Shown: positions 31,521 to 41,147 of the stretch, piece after piece | Position numbering within the stretch: position 1 is the first letter of the stretch | Layout: each line of letters begins with the position of its first letter | Assembly (NCBI RefSeq): GCF_030116705.1 | Contig: NZ_JAOTIK010000001.1 | Span: 5,918,501 to 5,982,500 of the forward strand | Length of the DNA stretch: 64,000 bases | DNA from: Streptomyces sp. ML-6 | Lineage (GTDB): Bacteria > Actinomycetota > Actinomycetes > Streptomycetales > Streptomycetaceae | Direction of reading: 5' to 3' | Notes under the pieces: generated by a model | What the model saw: the letters and a program-made list of their open reading frames with translations, nothing else | The model's database searches: none | What the model was told of the DNA's origin: nothing | Translations under genes and position numbers: made by a program

Positions 31521-32313
31521 CGCGGACGCTCCGGACGGCGGCAGGGCCCAGAAGAAGCCGCGCTCCTTCTGGAAGGAGCTGCCCCTGCTCATCGGCATCG
31601 CGCTGGTTCTCGCGCTGCTGATCAAGACGTTCCTGGTGCAGGCGTTCTCGATTCCCTCGGACTCGATGCAGAACACGCTCCAGCGGGGCGACCGGGTGCT
31701 GGTCGACAAGCTGACCCCGTGGTTCGGCGCGGAGCCCGAGCGCGGCGAGGTCGTGGTCTTCCACGACCCGGGGGGCTGGCTGGAGAACACCGAGACCCCC
31801 GAGCCGAACGCCGTGCAGAAGTTCCTGAGCTTCATCGGGCTGATGCCGTCCGCCGAGGAGAAGGACCTGATCAAGCGGGTCATCGGGGTCGGCGGCGACG
31901 TCGTGGAGTGCAAGAAGGACGGCCCGGTCACGGTCAACGGCAAGGCCCTGGACGACCAGTCGTACATCTTCGAGGGGAACAGCTCCTGCAACGACGAGCC
32001 GTTCGGGCCGATCAAGGTGCCCGAGGGCCGGATCTGGGTGATGGGTGACCACCGGCAGAACTCCCTCGACTCCCGCTACCACCAGGAGCTGCCGGGCAAC
32101 GGCACGGTCTCCAACGACGAGGTGGTCGGCCGGGCCGTCGTCGTGGCGTGGCCGGTCAACCGCTGGGCGACCCTGCCGATCCCGGAGACCTTCGAGCAGC
32201 CGGGGATCAACGCGGCGATGGGCCTGGCCCCGGGTGCACTGGGCCTGGCCGGGGCGGTGCCGCTCGTGCTGTGGCGTCGCAGGAGGCTGACCAGCGGGCG
32301 TACCGCCGGGTAG
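31411..32313 (+). CDS. sipY: Type I signal peptidase SipY
   Basis: The third signal peptidase, 300 residues. An acidic disordered head (about 1-45) precedes a membrane helix (about 56-74), catalytic Ser85 in PSDSMQNT (Asp replaces the usual Gly before Ser) and Lys155 in DLIKRVIGVGGD. Box E is GDHRQNSLDSRYH. A C-terminal hydrophobic anchor (about 270-290) ends in WRRRRL. The GTG at 31411 lies six bases after AAGGAG; the GTG at 31405 overlaps that site and is unlikely. Confidence 0.92.
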   Translation: MGDLAVGARSGHDEPEDRSGNTDNVESAGAADRAQSDADAPDGGRAQKKPRSFWKELPLLIGIALVLALLIKTFLVQAFSIPSDSMQNTLQRGDRVLVDKLTPWFGAEPERGEVVVFHDPGGWLENTETPEPNAVQKFLSFIGLMPSAEEKDLIKRVIGVGGDVVECKKDGPVTVNGKALDDQSYIFEGNSSCNDEPFGPIKVPEGRIWVMGDHRQNSLDSRYHQELPGNGTVSNDEVVGRAVVVAWPVNRWATLPIPETFEQPGINAAMGLAPGALGLAGAVPLVLWRRRRLTSGRTAG

Positions 32314-32363
32314 GGTGCCGACTCGGATCAGCGATTGTCGATCTCCGATGCGGGGGCGCTGGG

Positions 32364-33104
32364 ATGAGTGGAACAGGACGTACGGGAGACGGCCGCGGCC
32401 GGCTCGGCAGCATGTTGTCCGGGCTGGCCGTGGCCGTCGGCTGTGTGCTCTTTCTCGGCGGGTTCGCGTGGGCGGCGGTGGTGTACAAGCCGTACACGGT
32501 GCCGACCGACTCGATGAGCCCGACGGTGCAGGCCGGCGACCGGGTGCTCGCGCAGCGGATCGACGGCGGCGAGGTGCGCCGCGGCGACGTGGTGATCTTC
32601 ACCGACCCGGCCTGGGGCAACATGCCCATGGTGAAGCGGGTGGTGGGGATCGGCGGCGACAGGATCGCCTGCTGCGGCAGGGACGGCCGGCTCACGATCA
32701 ACGGCAAGCCCGTTGAGGAATCGTATCTGCGGGCGAAGGACCCGGCCTCGGGCGAGAACTTCACGGCGGAGGTGCCCCAGGGACAGCTCTTCCTGCTGGG
32801 GGACGAGCGCAGGTCCTCGCTGGACTCCAGGGTCCATCTGACCGACCCCGGGCACGGCTCCGTCCCGCGCGGCTCGGTGCAGGCCAGGGTGGACGCCATC
32901 GCCTGGCCGATGGACGGCATGATCGAGCGCCCGCGGGCATTCGCCGCCTTCCCCGGCGGGGTGTCCTCGCCCGGCCCGCTGAAGCTCCAGCTCACCGCCG
33001 TCGGGGTGGGCGTGGTGCTCATCCTGGGAGGTGCGGCGTACGGCCCGGTCGCGGCGCGTGCGGCGCGCAGGGAACGCGAGAGGACGGCCGCCGGTGCGCA
33101 TTGA
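32364..33104 (+). CDS. sipZ: Type I signal peptidase SipZ
   Basis: The fourth signal peptidase, 246 residues. The membrane helix covers about 17-40, followed by catalytic Ser50 in PTDSMSPT and Lys91 in MVKRVVGIGGD. Box E is GDERRSSLDSR, where Glu replaces the His seen in the other three. A C-terminal transmembrane anchor covers about 208-228. The spacing between Ser and Lys is about 30 residues shorter than in sipX and sipY, because the insert between boxes C and D is missing. Its stop overlaps the Nudix gene start by 11 bases. Confidence 0.92.
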   Translation: MSGTGRTGDGRGRLGSMLSGLAVAVGCVLFLGGFAWAAVVYKPYTVPTDSMSPTVQAGDRVLAQRIDGGEVRRGDVVIFTDPAWGNMPMVKRVVGIGGDRIACCGRDGRLTINGKPVEESYLRAKDPASGENFTAEVPQGQLFLLGDERRSSLDSRVHLTDPGHGSVPRGSVQARVDAIAWPMDGMIERPRAFAAFPGGVSSPGPLKLQLTAVGVGVVLILGGAAYGPVAARAARRERERTAAGAH

Positions 33105-33582
33105 GAGACGGAAGGCCGCCCGGGTGGTGCTCCTGGACCCCGACGACCGGATCCTGCTGATGCACGGCTTCGAACCGGACGATCCGCAGAACACCTGGTG
33201 GTTCACCCCCGGCGGCGGTCTGGAGGGCGACGAGACGCGGGAGGCCGCCGCGTTGCGCGAACTCGTGGAGGAGACCGGGATCACCGACGTGGAACTGGGC
33301 CCGCTGCTCTGGCGACGGATGTGCTCGTTCCCGTTCGACGGCCGACGCTGGGAGCAGGACGAGTGGTACTTCCTGGCCCGTACGAAGCAGACCGCCACGG
33401 ACACCAGCGGCCAGACCGGACTGGAACGGCGCAGCGTCGTGGGGCTGAGGTGGTGGACCTCCGACGAACTGTCGGTGGCGCGTGAGACGGTGTACCCGAC
33501 CAGGCTCGCCGAGTTGCTGCGCACGCTGCTCGACGAGGGGCCCCCGAGTGCGCCGCTGGTTCTGGACCCCGAAATCGCCTGA
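33094..33582 (+). CDS. Nudix hydrolase
   Basis: A 162-residue pyrophosphohydrolase of the Nudix superfamily. The Nudix box spans residues about 40-62 (GGGLEGDETREAAALREL, then VEETGI) with the metal-binding REUxEE intact. The substrate is not predictable. The GTG at 33094 has GAGAGGA upstream and overlaps the sipZ stop, so it is probably translated with the signal peptidases. A second Nudix gene of similar layout occurs at 58046, and both share an RRW/HGYRWWS-type region after the box. Confidence 0.88.
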   Translation: MRIERRKAARVVLLDPDDRILLMHGFEPDDPQNTWWFTPGGGLEGDETREAAALRELVEETGITDVELGPLLWRRMCSFPFDGRRWEQDEWYFLARTKQTATDTSGQTGLERRSVVGLRWWTSDELSVARETVYPTRLAELLRTLLDEGPPSAPLVLDPEIA

Positions 33583-33645
33583 GCACCCGGGGGGCCGGTC
33601 CCTGGCGCACAATGGGGGCACGCACGGCTGAAGGGGAACATGCCA

Positions 33646-33954
33646 ATGAGCGCCGAGGACCTCGAGAAGTACGAGACCGAGATGGAGCTGAAGCTCTACC
33701 GGGAGTACCGAGACGTCGTCGGTCTGTTCAAATACGTGATCGAGACCGAACGGCGCTTCTACCTCACCAATGACTACGAGATGCAGGTGCACTCGGTTCA
33801 GGGCGAGGTGTTCTTCGAAGTGTCGATGGCGGACGCCTGGGTCTGGGACATGTACCGGCCCGCCCGCTTCGTCAAGCAGGTACGGGTGCTGACGTTCAAG
33901 GATGTCAACATCGAGGAGCTCAACAAGAGCGACCTCGAACTTCCGGGGGGCTGA
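33646..33954 (+). CDS. DUF2469 conserved protein
   Basis: A 102-residue protein of the actinobacterial DUF2469 family, recognised by [20 protein letters not shown], then [19 protein letters not shown] and [19 protein letters not shown]. No catalytic motif is known. It is placed between the signal peptidases and yraN-comM-dprA across actinobacteria. The second of two close ATG codons (33646) is chosen because AAGGGGA lies eight bases upstream; the one at 33640 is too close. Confidence 0.92.
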   Translation: MSAEDLEKYETEMELKLYREYRDVVGLFKYVIETERRFYLTNDYEMQVHSVQGEVFFEVSMADAWVWDMYRPARFVKQVRVLTFKDVNIEELNKSDLELPGG

Positions 33955-34058
33955 TTCCCCCTCCCGGGTGGCCGGGATATCCACAACTCCGGGGTTGTCC
34001 ACCAAGATCCACAAGCCGGGACCGAAGGCGTCAGAGTCGGTCCCGGAGGTGGTGCCGA

Positions 34059-34418
34059 ATGAACGCACGGGGGGCACTCGGGCGGTACGGCGAGGATCTG
34101 GCGGCACGGCTGCTGGCCGGGGCCGGCATGTCCGTACTGGAACGGAACTGGCGTTGTCGCGCCGGTGAGATCGACATCGTCGCGATGGACGGCGACGTCC
34201 TCGTGGTCTGCGAGGTGAAGACCCGCAGGGCCGGGGCCTTCGAACACCCGATGGCGGCCGTGACCCCGGTCAAGGCGGGGCGGCTGCGGAGGCTGGCCGG
34301 AATCTGGCTCGACCGGCACGGCGGCCCGCCGCCCGGCGGGGTCCGGATCGACCTGGTCGGAGTGGTGCTGCCCAGGCGCGGAGCCCCCGTGGCCGAGCAC
34401 GCGCGGGGGGTGGCCTGA
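34059..34418 (+). CDS. UPF0102 / YraN-family nuclease-like protein
   Basis: A 119-residue protein of the YraN family, with a restriction-endonuclease-like fold: [40 protein letters not shown] and CEVKTRR. The Glu-Asp-Glu-x-Lys pattern is the PD-(D/E)xK nuclease core. Activity in this family is little studied. A GGAGGTGG ribosome-binding site precedes the ATG, and the stop overlaps comM (TGATG), so yraN-comM-dprA form one unit. Confidence 0.92.
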   Translation: MNARGALGRYGEDLAARLLAGAGMSVLERNWRCRAGEIDIVAMDGDVLVVCEVKTRRAGAFEHPMAAVTPVKAGRLRRLAGIWLDRHGGPPPGGVRIDLVGVVLPRRGAPVAEHARGVA

Positions 34419-36043
34419 TGGGGTTCGCACGGGCCTGTTCGGTGGCGCTGGTCGGCGTCGAGGGCGTGGTGGTGGAGGTCCAGGCGGACCTGGAGGCGGG
34501 GGTGGCGGCGTTCACCCTGGTGGGGTTGCCGGACAAGAGCCTGGTGGAGAGCCGGGACCGGGTCAGGGCCGCGGTCGTGAACTCCGGGGCCGAGTGGCCG
34601 CAGAAGAAACTCACGGTGGGCCTGTCGCCGGCCTCCGTGCCCAAGGGCGGTTCGGGGTTCGACATCGCCGTGGCCTGTGCGGTGCTGGGGGCGGCGGAGC
34701 GGATCGACCCGGCGTCCATCGCCGATGTGGTGATGATCGGAGAGCTGGGACTGGACGGCCGGGTGCGGCCGGTGCGGGGCGTGCTGCCCTCCGTGCTGGC
34801 CGCGGCGGAGGCCGGATACCGCCAGGTGGTCGTGCCCGAGCAGACCGCGGGGGAGGCGGCGCTGGTTCCCGGCGTCGCCGTCCTCGGGGTGCGGAGTCTG
34901 CGGCAGCTGATCGCCGTGCTCTGCGACGAGCCGGTGCCCGACGAGCGGGAGGGGCACGAGGAGGGACGCCCCGACACCATGCTGGCCGGGCTGATGGTGC
35001 CGGGCGCGGGCATCGGCACCGGGCTCGCCCGGAGGGCCGGAGCGGGCGAGGGACACGCGCCGGACCTGGCGGACGTGGCGGGACAGGAGAGGCCCCGCAA
35101 GGCCCTGGAGGTGGCCGCGGCGGGCGGGCACCATCTGCTGCTCTCGGGGCCGCCCGGCGCGGGCAAGACCATGCTGGCCGAGCGGCTTCCGGCGATCCTG
35201 CCCACGCTGACCAGGAAGGAGTCCCTGGAGGTGACCGCGGTGCACTCGGTGGCGGGCATCCTGCCGCCGGGGGAGCCGCTGGTCTCCCGCCCGCCGTACT
35301 GCGCACCGCACCACTCGGCGACGATGCAGTCCCTCGTCGGCGGCGGCAACGGGATGCCGCGGCCCGGCGCGGTCTCGTTGGCCCACCGGGGAATCCTCTT
35401 CCTGGACGAGGCGCCGGAGTTTTCCGTGCGGGCACTGGACGCGTTGCGCCAGCCGCTGGAGTCGGGGCACGTGGTGGTGGCGCGCAGCGCCGGGGTGGTG
35501 CGGCTGCCCGCGAAGTTCCTGATGGTGCTGGCCGCCAACCCCTGCCCGTGCGGCCGGCACGGGGTCGGCGGTGCCGGTTGCGAGTGCCCGCCGTCGTCGG
35601 TCAGGCGGTACCAGGCGAGACTCTCCGGACCCCTGCTGGACCGGGTGGACCTGAAGGTGGTCGTCGATCCGGTCAAGCGCGAGGACCTGCTGGCGGGGGG
35701 CGACAGGGGCGAGTCGTCGGCCTCCGTCGCCGTCCGGGTCCAGGAGGCCAGGGCACGCGCGGCGGAGCGGCTGGCGGGCACGGGATGGTCCACCAACAGC
35801 GAGGTGCCCGGCCACGAGCTGCGGACCAGGCTGGCCGCGGCACCCGGCGCGCTCCTGGAGGCCGAGCGGGACATGGAGCGGGGCATGCTCACCGCCCGGG
35901 GGCTGGACCGGGTGCTCAGGGTGGCGTGGACGGTCGCCGACCTGCGGGGCGCCGACCGGCCGGACGCGTCCGACGTCGCGGTGGCCCTGGAGCTGCGCAC
36001 CGGGGTGCCGCGGGGTTCCCTGGCCCGGGCCGGGGCGTCATGA
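34418..36043 (+). CDS. comM: YifB/ComM-family Mg-chelatase-like AAA ATPase
   Basis: A 541-residue AAA+ protein. The N-terminal Lon-substrate-like domain (VEVQADLEAGVAAFTLVGLP, KKLTVGLSPASVPKGG) is followed by the ATPase domain with Walker A GPPGAGKT (about 244-251), Walker B GILFLDEAPEF and NPCPCGRHGVGG, and a C-terminal Mg-chelatase-like part. In naturally competent bacteria ComM is a helicase that promotes branch migration of incoming DNA. Natural competence is not described for Streptomyces, so a recombination or repair role is possible. It overlaps yraN and dprA at both ends. Confidence 0.92.
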   Translation: MGFARACSVALVGVEGVVVEVQADLEAGVAAFTLVGLPDKSLVESRDRVRAAVVNSGAEWPQKKLTVGLSPASVPKGGSGFDIAVACAVLGAAERIDPASIADVVMIGELGLDGRVRPVRGVLPSVLAAAEAGYRQVVVPEQTAGEAALVPGVAVLGVRSLRQLIAVLCDEPVPDEREGHEEGRPDTMLAGLMVPGAGIGTGLARRAGAGEGHAPDLADVAGQERPRKALEVAAAGGHHLLLSGPPGAGKTMLAERLPAILPTLTRKESLEVTAVHSVAGILPPGEPLVSRPPYCAPHHSATMQSLVGGGNGMPRPGAVSLAHRGILFLDEAPEFSVRALDALRQPLESGHVVVARSAGVVRLPAKFLMVLAANPCPCGRHGVGGAGCECPPSSVRRYQARLSGPLLDRVDLKVVVDPVKREDLLAGGDRGESSASVAVRVQEARARAAERLAGTGWSTNSEVPGHELRTRLAAAPGALLEAERDMERGMLTARGLDRVLRVAWTVADLRGADRPDASDVAVALELRTGVPRGSLARAGAS

Positions 36044-37296
36044 GCCCGCGGACGGCCGACGGGCCGGGGCCGGTCACGGAGGCGGAGCTCTTCACGGAGA
36101 CAGAGGTGGCGCCAGGGCCAGGGCCGGGGGCGGGCGCGGGGGTGAGCGATTCGGAGCGGCTGGCGCGGGCCGCCCTGACCCGAATTCTGGAGCCGGGAGA
36201 CGAGCGGGGCGGCCGGTGGCTGCGCGAGTGCGGTGCCGTCGAACTGCTCCGGCGGATCACCGCCGGGGACGGCACCGCAGAGCGATTGAGCGGGATGACC
36301 CCGAAACGGCTGGCCGGATACCGGCTGCGGGCCGAGGGAGTGGAACCGGAGCGGGACCTCTCGGCGGTGGCCGGCGCGGGGGGACGGTTCGTCTGCCCCG
36401 GCGACCGGGAATGGCCCACCCAGCTCGACGACCTCGGGGACACGCGGCCGACCGGTCTGTGGGTGCGGGGGCCCCGCGACCTGCGGCTCTGGGCGCTGCG
36501 CTCGGTCGCCGTGGTCGGTGCCCGGGCCTGCACGCCGTACGGATCGCACATGGCCGCGAGCCTCGGCGCGGGGCTCGCGGAGCTGGGGTGGGTGGTCGTG
36601 TCGGGCGCGGCCTTCGGGGTGGACGGCGCGGCGCATCGCGGGGCGCTGTCCGTCGGCGGGGCGACGATGGCGGTCCTCGCCTGCGGAGTGGACGTCGCCT
36701 ACCCCCGGGGACACGCCGAACTGATCGGGCGGATGGCGCAACAGGGTCTCGTCATCGGCGAATTGCCGCCGTCCGATCATCCCACCCGCAGCAGGTTCAT
36801 CCAGCGGAACCGGGTCATCGCCGCGTTGACGCGGGGGACGGTCGTGGTCGAGGCCGAATACCGCAGTGGCTCACTGGTCACCGCGCGCAACGCGCAGCGT
36901 CTCGGCCGTTTCACGATGGGTGTGCCCGGCCCGGCCACCAGTGCGTTGTCCGCCGGGGTCCATGAACTCCTGCGCGGGGAGGGCGTCCTGGTGACCGACG
37001 CCTCGGAAGTCGCCGAACTGGTGGGTGACATCGGCGAACTCGCCCCCGTCCGGCACGGTCCCGTGCATCCCAGGGACCGGCTGGACGAGGTCTCCGCCAG
37101 GGTCCTCGACGCACTGCCGTTCCGGGGCGCCACCAGCGGGCGCGACGTGGCCCGGGTGGCCGGAACCAGCACCGACGAAGCACTCGGCAGACTGTACGAA
37201 CTGCACTCACTGGGGTTCGTCGAACGACATGGCGACGGATGGCAGTTGACGCCGTGGCCGACCCGCGACGGCGACGCACGGCGAGGCGGTACTTGA
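36040..37296 (+). CDS. dprA: DNA-processing protein DprA
   Basis: A 418-residue DprA/Smf protein that loads RecA on single-stranded DNA. A disordered Gly/Pro head of about 35 residues precedes helices resembling SAM/HhH (TAERLSGMTPKRLAGYRL). The Rossmann-type core has VAVVGARACTPYG, VSGAAFGVDGAAHRGAL, LACGVDVAYPRGH, FIQRNRVIAALTRGTVVVEA and GSLVTARNAQRLGR. A C-terminal winged helix (residues about 345-400) ends the protein. The start overlaps the comM stop (ATGA). Its role in Streptomyces, where transformation is not established, is uncertain. Confidence 0.94.
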   Translation: MSPRTADGPGPVTEAELFTETEVAPGPGPGAGAGVSDSERLARAALTRILEPGDERGGRWLRECGAVELLRRITAGDGTAERLSGMTPKRLAGYRLRAEGVEPERDLSAVAGAGGRFVCPGDREWPTQLDDLGDTRPTGLWVRGPRDLRLWALRSVAVVGARACTPYGSHMAASLGAGLAELGWVVVSGAAFGVDGAAHRGALSVGGATMAVLACGVDVAYPRGHAELIGRMAQQGLVIGELPPSDHPTRSRFIQRNRVIAALTRGTVVVEAEYRSGSLVTARNAQRLGRFTMGVPGPATSALSAGVHELLRGEGVLVTDASEVAELVGDIGELAPVRHGPVHPRDRLDEVSARVLDALPFRGATSGRDVARVAGTSTDEALGRLYELHSLGFVERHGDGWQLTPWPTRDGDARRGGT

Positions 37297-37538
37297 CCTG
37301 GAGCATTCGGGTGAAAAGGTGATGCCGATGACTCCGGCGGATCCTTCAGGGACGCCTCCGGGGCCGACGCACGCGGCGACGGCCCCGGACCGCAGTCCTG
37401 TCGGACCGGCCGGATTCGCGGGCCTCCGATCCCCTATCCTGCGCGGACCGCGACCTCGCGGTCACGCTACGCTCACAAGGATTCCGACTCAGACACACGT
37501 CCCCCAGCGCTTCACAGCAGAACGGCTCAAGGCACCAC

Positions 37539-38375
37539 ATGCCCCAGCACACCTCCGGGTCTGACCGTGCGGCAGTACCACCGGCTGCGCGTGGCACTGT
37601 GCGCCCTCCCGCCCCCTCCTCGCTCGACGAGTTGTGGCGTTCGTACAAGTCCACGGGTGACGAGCGCCTGCGGGAGCAGCTGATCCTGCACTACTCGCCG
37701 CTGGTGAAGTACGTCGCGGGCCGGGTGAGCGTGGGCCTGCCTTCCAACGTCGAGCAGGCGGACTTCGTCTCCTCGGGGGTCTTCGGACTGATCGACGCGA
37801 TCGAGAAGTTCGACATCGAGCGCGCGATCAAGTTCGAGACGTACGCGATCACCCGCATCCGCGGCGCGATGATCGACGAACTCCGGGCGCTGGACTGGAT
37901 CCCGCGCTCGGTGCGCCAGAAGGCGCGGGCCGTGGAACGCGCCTACGCCACGCTGGAAGCGCAGTTGAGACGCACTCCCTCCGAGGCGGAGGTCGCCTCG
38001 GAGATGGGTATCGCGCTCGAGGAACTGCACGCGGTTTTCAGCCAGTTGTCATTGGCCAACGTGGTCGCCCTGGAGGAGTTGCTGCACGTCGGCGGCGAGG
38101 GCGGCGACCGGCTGAGCCTGATGGACACGCTGGAGGACACCGCCGCCGACGACCCGGTGGAGGTTGCCGAGGACCGCGAGCTCAGACGACTGCTCGCCCG
38201 GGCCATCAACACGCTCCCGGAGCGGGAGAAGACAGTCGTCACGCTTTACTACTACGAGGGCCTCACCCTCGCCGAGATCGGCAACGTGCTCGGGGTCACC
38301 GAGAGCCGGGTCAGCCAGATCCACACCAAATCCGTGCTGCAACTGCGCGCGAAGCTGGCCGACGCCGGACGCTGA
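37539..38375 (+). CDS. whiG: Sporulation sigma factor WhiG
   Basis: A 278-residue sigma factor of the FliA/WhiG group that directs early sporulation in aerial hyphae (targets include whiH and whiI). Region 2 includes [39 protein letters not shown] and [18 protein letters not shown]; region 3 has [18 protein letters not shown]; region 4 has [19 protein letters not shown] and [17 protein letters not shown]. The N-terminal [18 protein letters not shown] matches WhiG of other streptomycetes as I recall it. The 242 bases upstream contain TATCCT (about 37435-37440) and TACGCT -10 candidates but no firm promoter. Confidence 0.97.
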   Translation: MPQHTSGSDRAAVPPAARGTVRPPAPSSLDELWRSYKSTGDERLREQLILHYSPLVKYVAGRVSVGLPSNVEQADFVSSGVFGLIDAIEKFDIERAIKFETYAITRIRGAMIDELRALDWIPRSVRQKARAVERAYATLEAQLRRTPSEAEVASEMGIALEELHAVFSQLSLANVVALEELLHVGGEGGDRLSLMDTLEDTAADDPVEVAEDRELRRLLARAINTLPEREKTVVTLYYYEGLTLAEIGNVLGVTESRVSQIHTKSVLQLRAKLADAGR

Positions 38376-38468
38376 GCCCCTCGCGGCCGACGGCCGGCCG
38401 TGACTGCTTCGGCCACCGATCGGGACCGTACGCACCCTCTCGAACACAGGTCGCCGTAGAGTGGACGC

Positions 38469-39068
38469 GTGCCCAGGATTCGAGCGGCCTCGGTGGCCGA
38501 GCACCGGACCATGCAGCGCGGCGCCCTCCTGGACGCCGCCCGCTCCCTGCTGTCCGAGGGAGGTACGGAGGCATTGACCTTCCCCGCCCTCGCCGAACGC
38601 ACGGGCCTCGCCCGGTCCTCTGTCTACGAGTACTTCCGCTCCCGCGCGGCCGTCGTCGAGGAGCTCTGCGCCGTCGACTTCCCCGTCTGGGCGGCCGAGG
38701 TCGAGAGCGCGATGGAGCAGGCCACCACGCCCGAGGGCAGGATCGAGGCCTACGTACGCCGACAGCTCGACCTCGTCGGGGACCGTCGCCACCGGGCGGT
38801 CGTCGCCATTTCGGCGAGCGAGCTGGACGCCGGGGCGCGCGAGAAGATCAGGGCCGCGCACGGCGGGCTGATCGCCATGATCGTCGAGGCGCTCGGCGAT
38901 CTGGGCCACGAACAGCCGCGACTGGCGGCGATGCTGCTCCAGGGTTCGGTGGACGCCGCGGTGCGACGCATCGAACTGGGCGTGGCCGAGGAGCCGGAGG
39001 TGATCGCGGACACCGCCGTGGCCATGATCCTCCGGGGCGTGCAGGGCGTGCAGGGCGTACGGGGCTGA
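38469..39068 (+). CDS. TetR-family transcriptional regulator
   Basis: A 199-residue TetR-type repressor. The DNA-binding helix-turn-helix lies in residues about 16-62 (MQRGALLDAARSLLSEGG, LTFPALAERTGLARSSVYEY). The ligand-binding part is Ala-rich and ends in a small Gly-Val-Gln repeat ([11 protein letters not shown]). TAGAGT at 38457-38462 lies six bases before the GTG, so the mRNA may be leaderless. Its 3' end is overlapped for about 319 bases by the opposite-strand M23 gene. The ligand and target are unknown; position between whiG and rpsB is conserved. Confidence 0.88.
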   Translation: MPRIRAASVAEHRTMQRGALLDAARSLLSEGGTEALTFPALAERTGLARSSVYEYFRSRAAVVEELCAVDFPVWAAEVESAMEQATTPEGRIEAYVRRQLDLVGDRRHRAVVAISASELDAGAREKIRAAHGGLIAMIVEALGDLGHEQPRLAAMLLQGSVDAAVRRIELGVAEEPEVIADTAVAMILRGVQGVQGVRG

Positions 39069-39880
39069 CCCCGAAGCCGCCGCCCCATCGCGGCGGCGAG
39101 CAGAACGCCGGGGGCGGCGAGCCCGTCCCCGGTCCCTCCGGCCGGGGCCGGCGGCTCCGGCACCCCGAGGACCGGCAGCAGCCTGGACGGCCCCCGCCGC
39201 AGCAGTGACGGCGGCAGCAACGACAGCGGATCCAGGTACGCGTCCCCGCGCCGCAGCCCCCAGTGCAGACACCCCGATGCGCAGTGGAAGGGCCCCGCCT
39301 CCAGGGTGGCGACCACCTGCCCCGCCGTCACCTCCTCGCCCTCCGCGACCACGGCGCGCACCGGCTCGTACGTGGTGCGCAGCGGCGGATCACCGCTCCC
39401 CGCCACCTCGATCGCGACCACCCCGCGCCCTGCCACCCGCCCGGCGAACGACACCCGGCCCGGGGCCGCGGCGAGCACCGCCGCCCCCGGTTCCGCCGCG
39501 AGGTCGACCCCGCGGTGCCCCCGCCCGTAGGGACCGGCCGGCGGCTCCCACCCCCGTACGACCGCGGGCCGCCCCGCGAGCGGCCACCCCCGTTCGCCGC
39601 CCGGTCCCGGGGCCGGAGTCGGCAAAGGAACCGGGGGAGCGGGTGACGGCCGGGCCGGTGCCGTCGATGGTGTGGGGGCTTCGGCCGCCCCGGCCGGCGG
39701 GCCGCACAGCACCACGAGCAGCGCCACCAGCCCCACCACGAACACGCCCCGGGCGCGGGCCGCGAACGCCACGCGCGGCGGGCGGGCCGCATCGGGAACG
39801 GACGCGCGCCCCCCATCCGGGAAGGCCCCGCGGGGTGCGCGCGGGGGACGGGAGGCGGTCGGATCAGGTGTGCATCGCAT
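38750..39880 (-). CDS. Secreted M23-like (LytM-fold) peptidase, degenerate active site
   Basis: A protein of 376 residues as the frame stands. A signal peptide (about 38-66, [20 protein letters not shown], cut before AEAP) and a Pro-rich linker precede a LytM-fold domain. HRGVD gives the first zinc ligands (His and Asp). The usual HxH motif reads CLHWG: the second His is kept but the first, a catalytic residue, is Cys. The domain is complete by about residue 250 ([11 protein letters not shown]). The frame then runs on about 110 residues antisense to the TetR gene before a stop, so the native C-terminus may end earlier or have been shifted. ATG 39880 is favoured over TTG 39898. Confidence 0.75.
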   Translation of the reverse strand: MRCTPDPTASRPPRAPRGAFPDGGRASVPDAARPPRVAFAARARGVFVVGLVALLVVLCGPPAGAAEAPTPSTAPARPSPAPPVPLPTPAPGPGGERGWPLAGRPAVVRGWEPPAGPYGRGHRGVDLAAEPGAAVLAAAPGRVSFAGRVAGRGVVAIEVAGSGDPPLRTTYEPVRAVVAEGEEVTAGQVVATLEAGPFHCASGCLHWGLRRGDAYLDPLSLLPPSLLRRGPSRLLPVLGVPEPPAPAGGTGDGLAAPGVLLAAAMGRRLRGQPRTPCTPCTPRRIMATAVSAITSGSSATPSSMRRTAASTEPWSSIAASRGCSWPRSPSASTIMAISPPCAALIFSRAPASSSLAEMATTARWRRSPTRSSCRRT

Positions 39881-40157
39881 GACGGAACCGTCCCGCAACG
39901 CCCCGACCCGCAGGGATCATGAACCGGATCTGTGGACTACCGACCGGTTGTGGACAACGCCGTCACCCGGCACCCGGGCCGTCCCGTACACTTCCTATGG
40001 CGATCCGGGTCACCGGGTCGACTTCGCACGCCCCGCCACCTCCCTCTCAGCGGACGGTGGCCGCGCTCCTCGGTCCCTCGTGGCACGGCGCGTGGGGCGT
40101 CAGGCGCGACAGCAATCCTGCGGTCGCGACAAACCGAGTACCTCAAGGAGTACGGCC

Positions 40158-41048
40158 ATGGCCGTCGTCACGATGCGGGAGCTGCTGGAAAGCGGCGTCC
40201 ACTTCGGTCACCAGACCCGTCGCTGGAACCCGAAGATGAAGCGCTTCATCTTCACCGAGCGCAACGGCATCTACATCATCGACCTGCTCCAGTCGCTGTC
40301 GTACATCGACCGCGCCTACGAGTTCGTCAAGGAGACCGTCGCCCACGGCGGCTCCATCATGTTCGTGGGTACGAAGAAGCAGGCCCAGGAGGCCATCGCC
40401 GAGCAGGCGACGCGCGTCGGCATGCCGTACGTCAACCAGCGTTGGCTCGGTGGCATGCTCACCAACTTCTCCACCGTCTACAAGCGCCTTCAGCGTCTGA
40501 AGGAGCTCGAGCTCATCGACTTCGAGGACGTGGCCGCCTCCGGCCTCACCAAGAAGGAGCTCCTGGTCCTCTCCCGCGAGAAGGCCAAGCTGGAGAAGAC
40601 CCTCGGTGGTATCCGCGAGATGCAGAAGGTGCCCAGCGCCGTCTGGATCGTCGACACCAAGAAGGAGCACATCGCCGTCGGTGAGGCGCGCAAGCTCCAC
40701 ATCCCGGTCGTCGCGATCCTCGACACCAACTGCGACCCCGACGAGGTCGACTACAAGATTCCGGGCAACGACGACGCGATCCGCTCCGTCACCCTGCTCA
40801 CCCGCGTGATCGCCGACGCCGTCGCCGAGGGTCTCATCGCCCGTTCCGGTGCCGCCACCGGTGACTCGAAGCCGGGCGAGAAGGCCGCCGGCGAGCCGCT
40901 CGCCGAGTGGGAGCGCGACCTGCTCGAGGGCGACAAGAAGGCCGACGCCGAGGCGCAGCCCTCCGCCGAGACCGAGAAGGCCGCCGACGCCGAGAAGCCG
41001 GCCGAGGCCGCTGCCGAGGCCCCGGCCGCGGACGCCGAGCAGGCCTGA
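40158..41048 (+). CDS. rpsB: 30S ribosomal protein uS2
   Basis: A 296-residue uS2. Motifs are [52 protein letters not shown] and [18 protein letters not shown]. An acidic Ala/Glu-rich tail of about 50 residues is typical for actinobacteria. A perfect AAGGAG lies seven bases before the ATG. It heads the rpsB-tsf unit; the 277-base upstream stretch shared with the M23 gene contains TACACT (39987-39992), a -10 candidate. Confidence 0.97.
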   Translation: MAVVTMRELLESGVHFGHQTRRWNPKMKRFIFTERNGIYIIDLLQSLSYIDRAYEFVKETVAHGGSIMFVGTKKQAQEAIAEQATRVGMPYVNQRWLGGMLTNFSTVYKRLQRLKELELIDFEDVAASGLTKKELLVLSREKAKLEKTLGGIREMQKVPSAVWIVDTKKEHIAVGEARKLHIPVVAILDTNCDPDEVDYKIPGNDDAIRSVTLLTRVIADAVAEGLIARSGAATGDSKPGEKAAGEPLAEWERDLLEGDKKADAEAQPSAETEKAADAEKPAEAAAEAPAADAEQA

Positions 41049-41065
41049 CATCCGTCATGGCTGAC

Positions 41066-41105
41066 GACGGCGGGGGTGGGTGCCACGAGCACCGCCCCCG
41101 CCGTC
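41066..41105 (+). terminator. Long hairpin between rpsB and tsf
   Basis: A 13-bp stem with one mismatch (41066-41078 with 41093-41105) whose loop can pair further (GGTG with CACC). In E. coli and others rpsB-tsf is co-transcribed, so this is probably an attenuator that lowers tsf readthrough. Confidence 0.65.
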
Positions 41106-41147
41106 CACCCGTAGATCTTTCAGACTTCGAGAGAGAAACACAGACTC

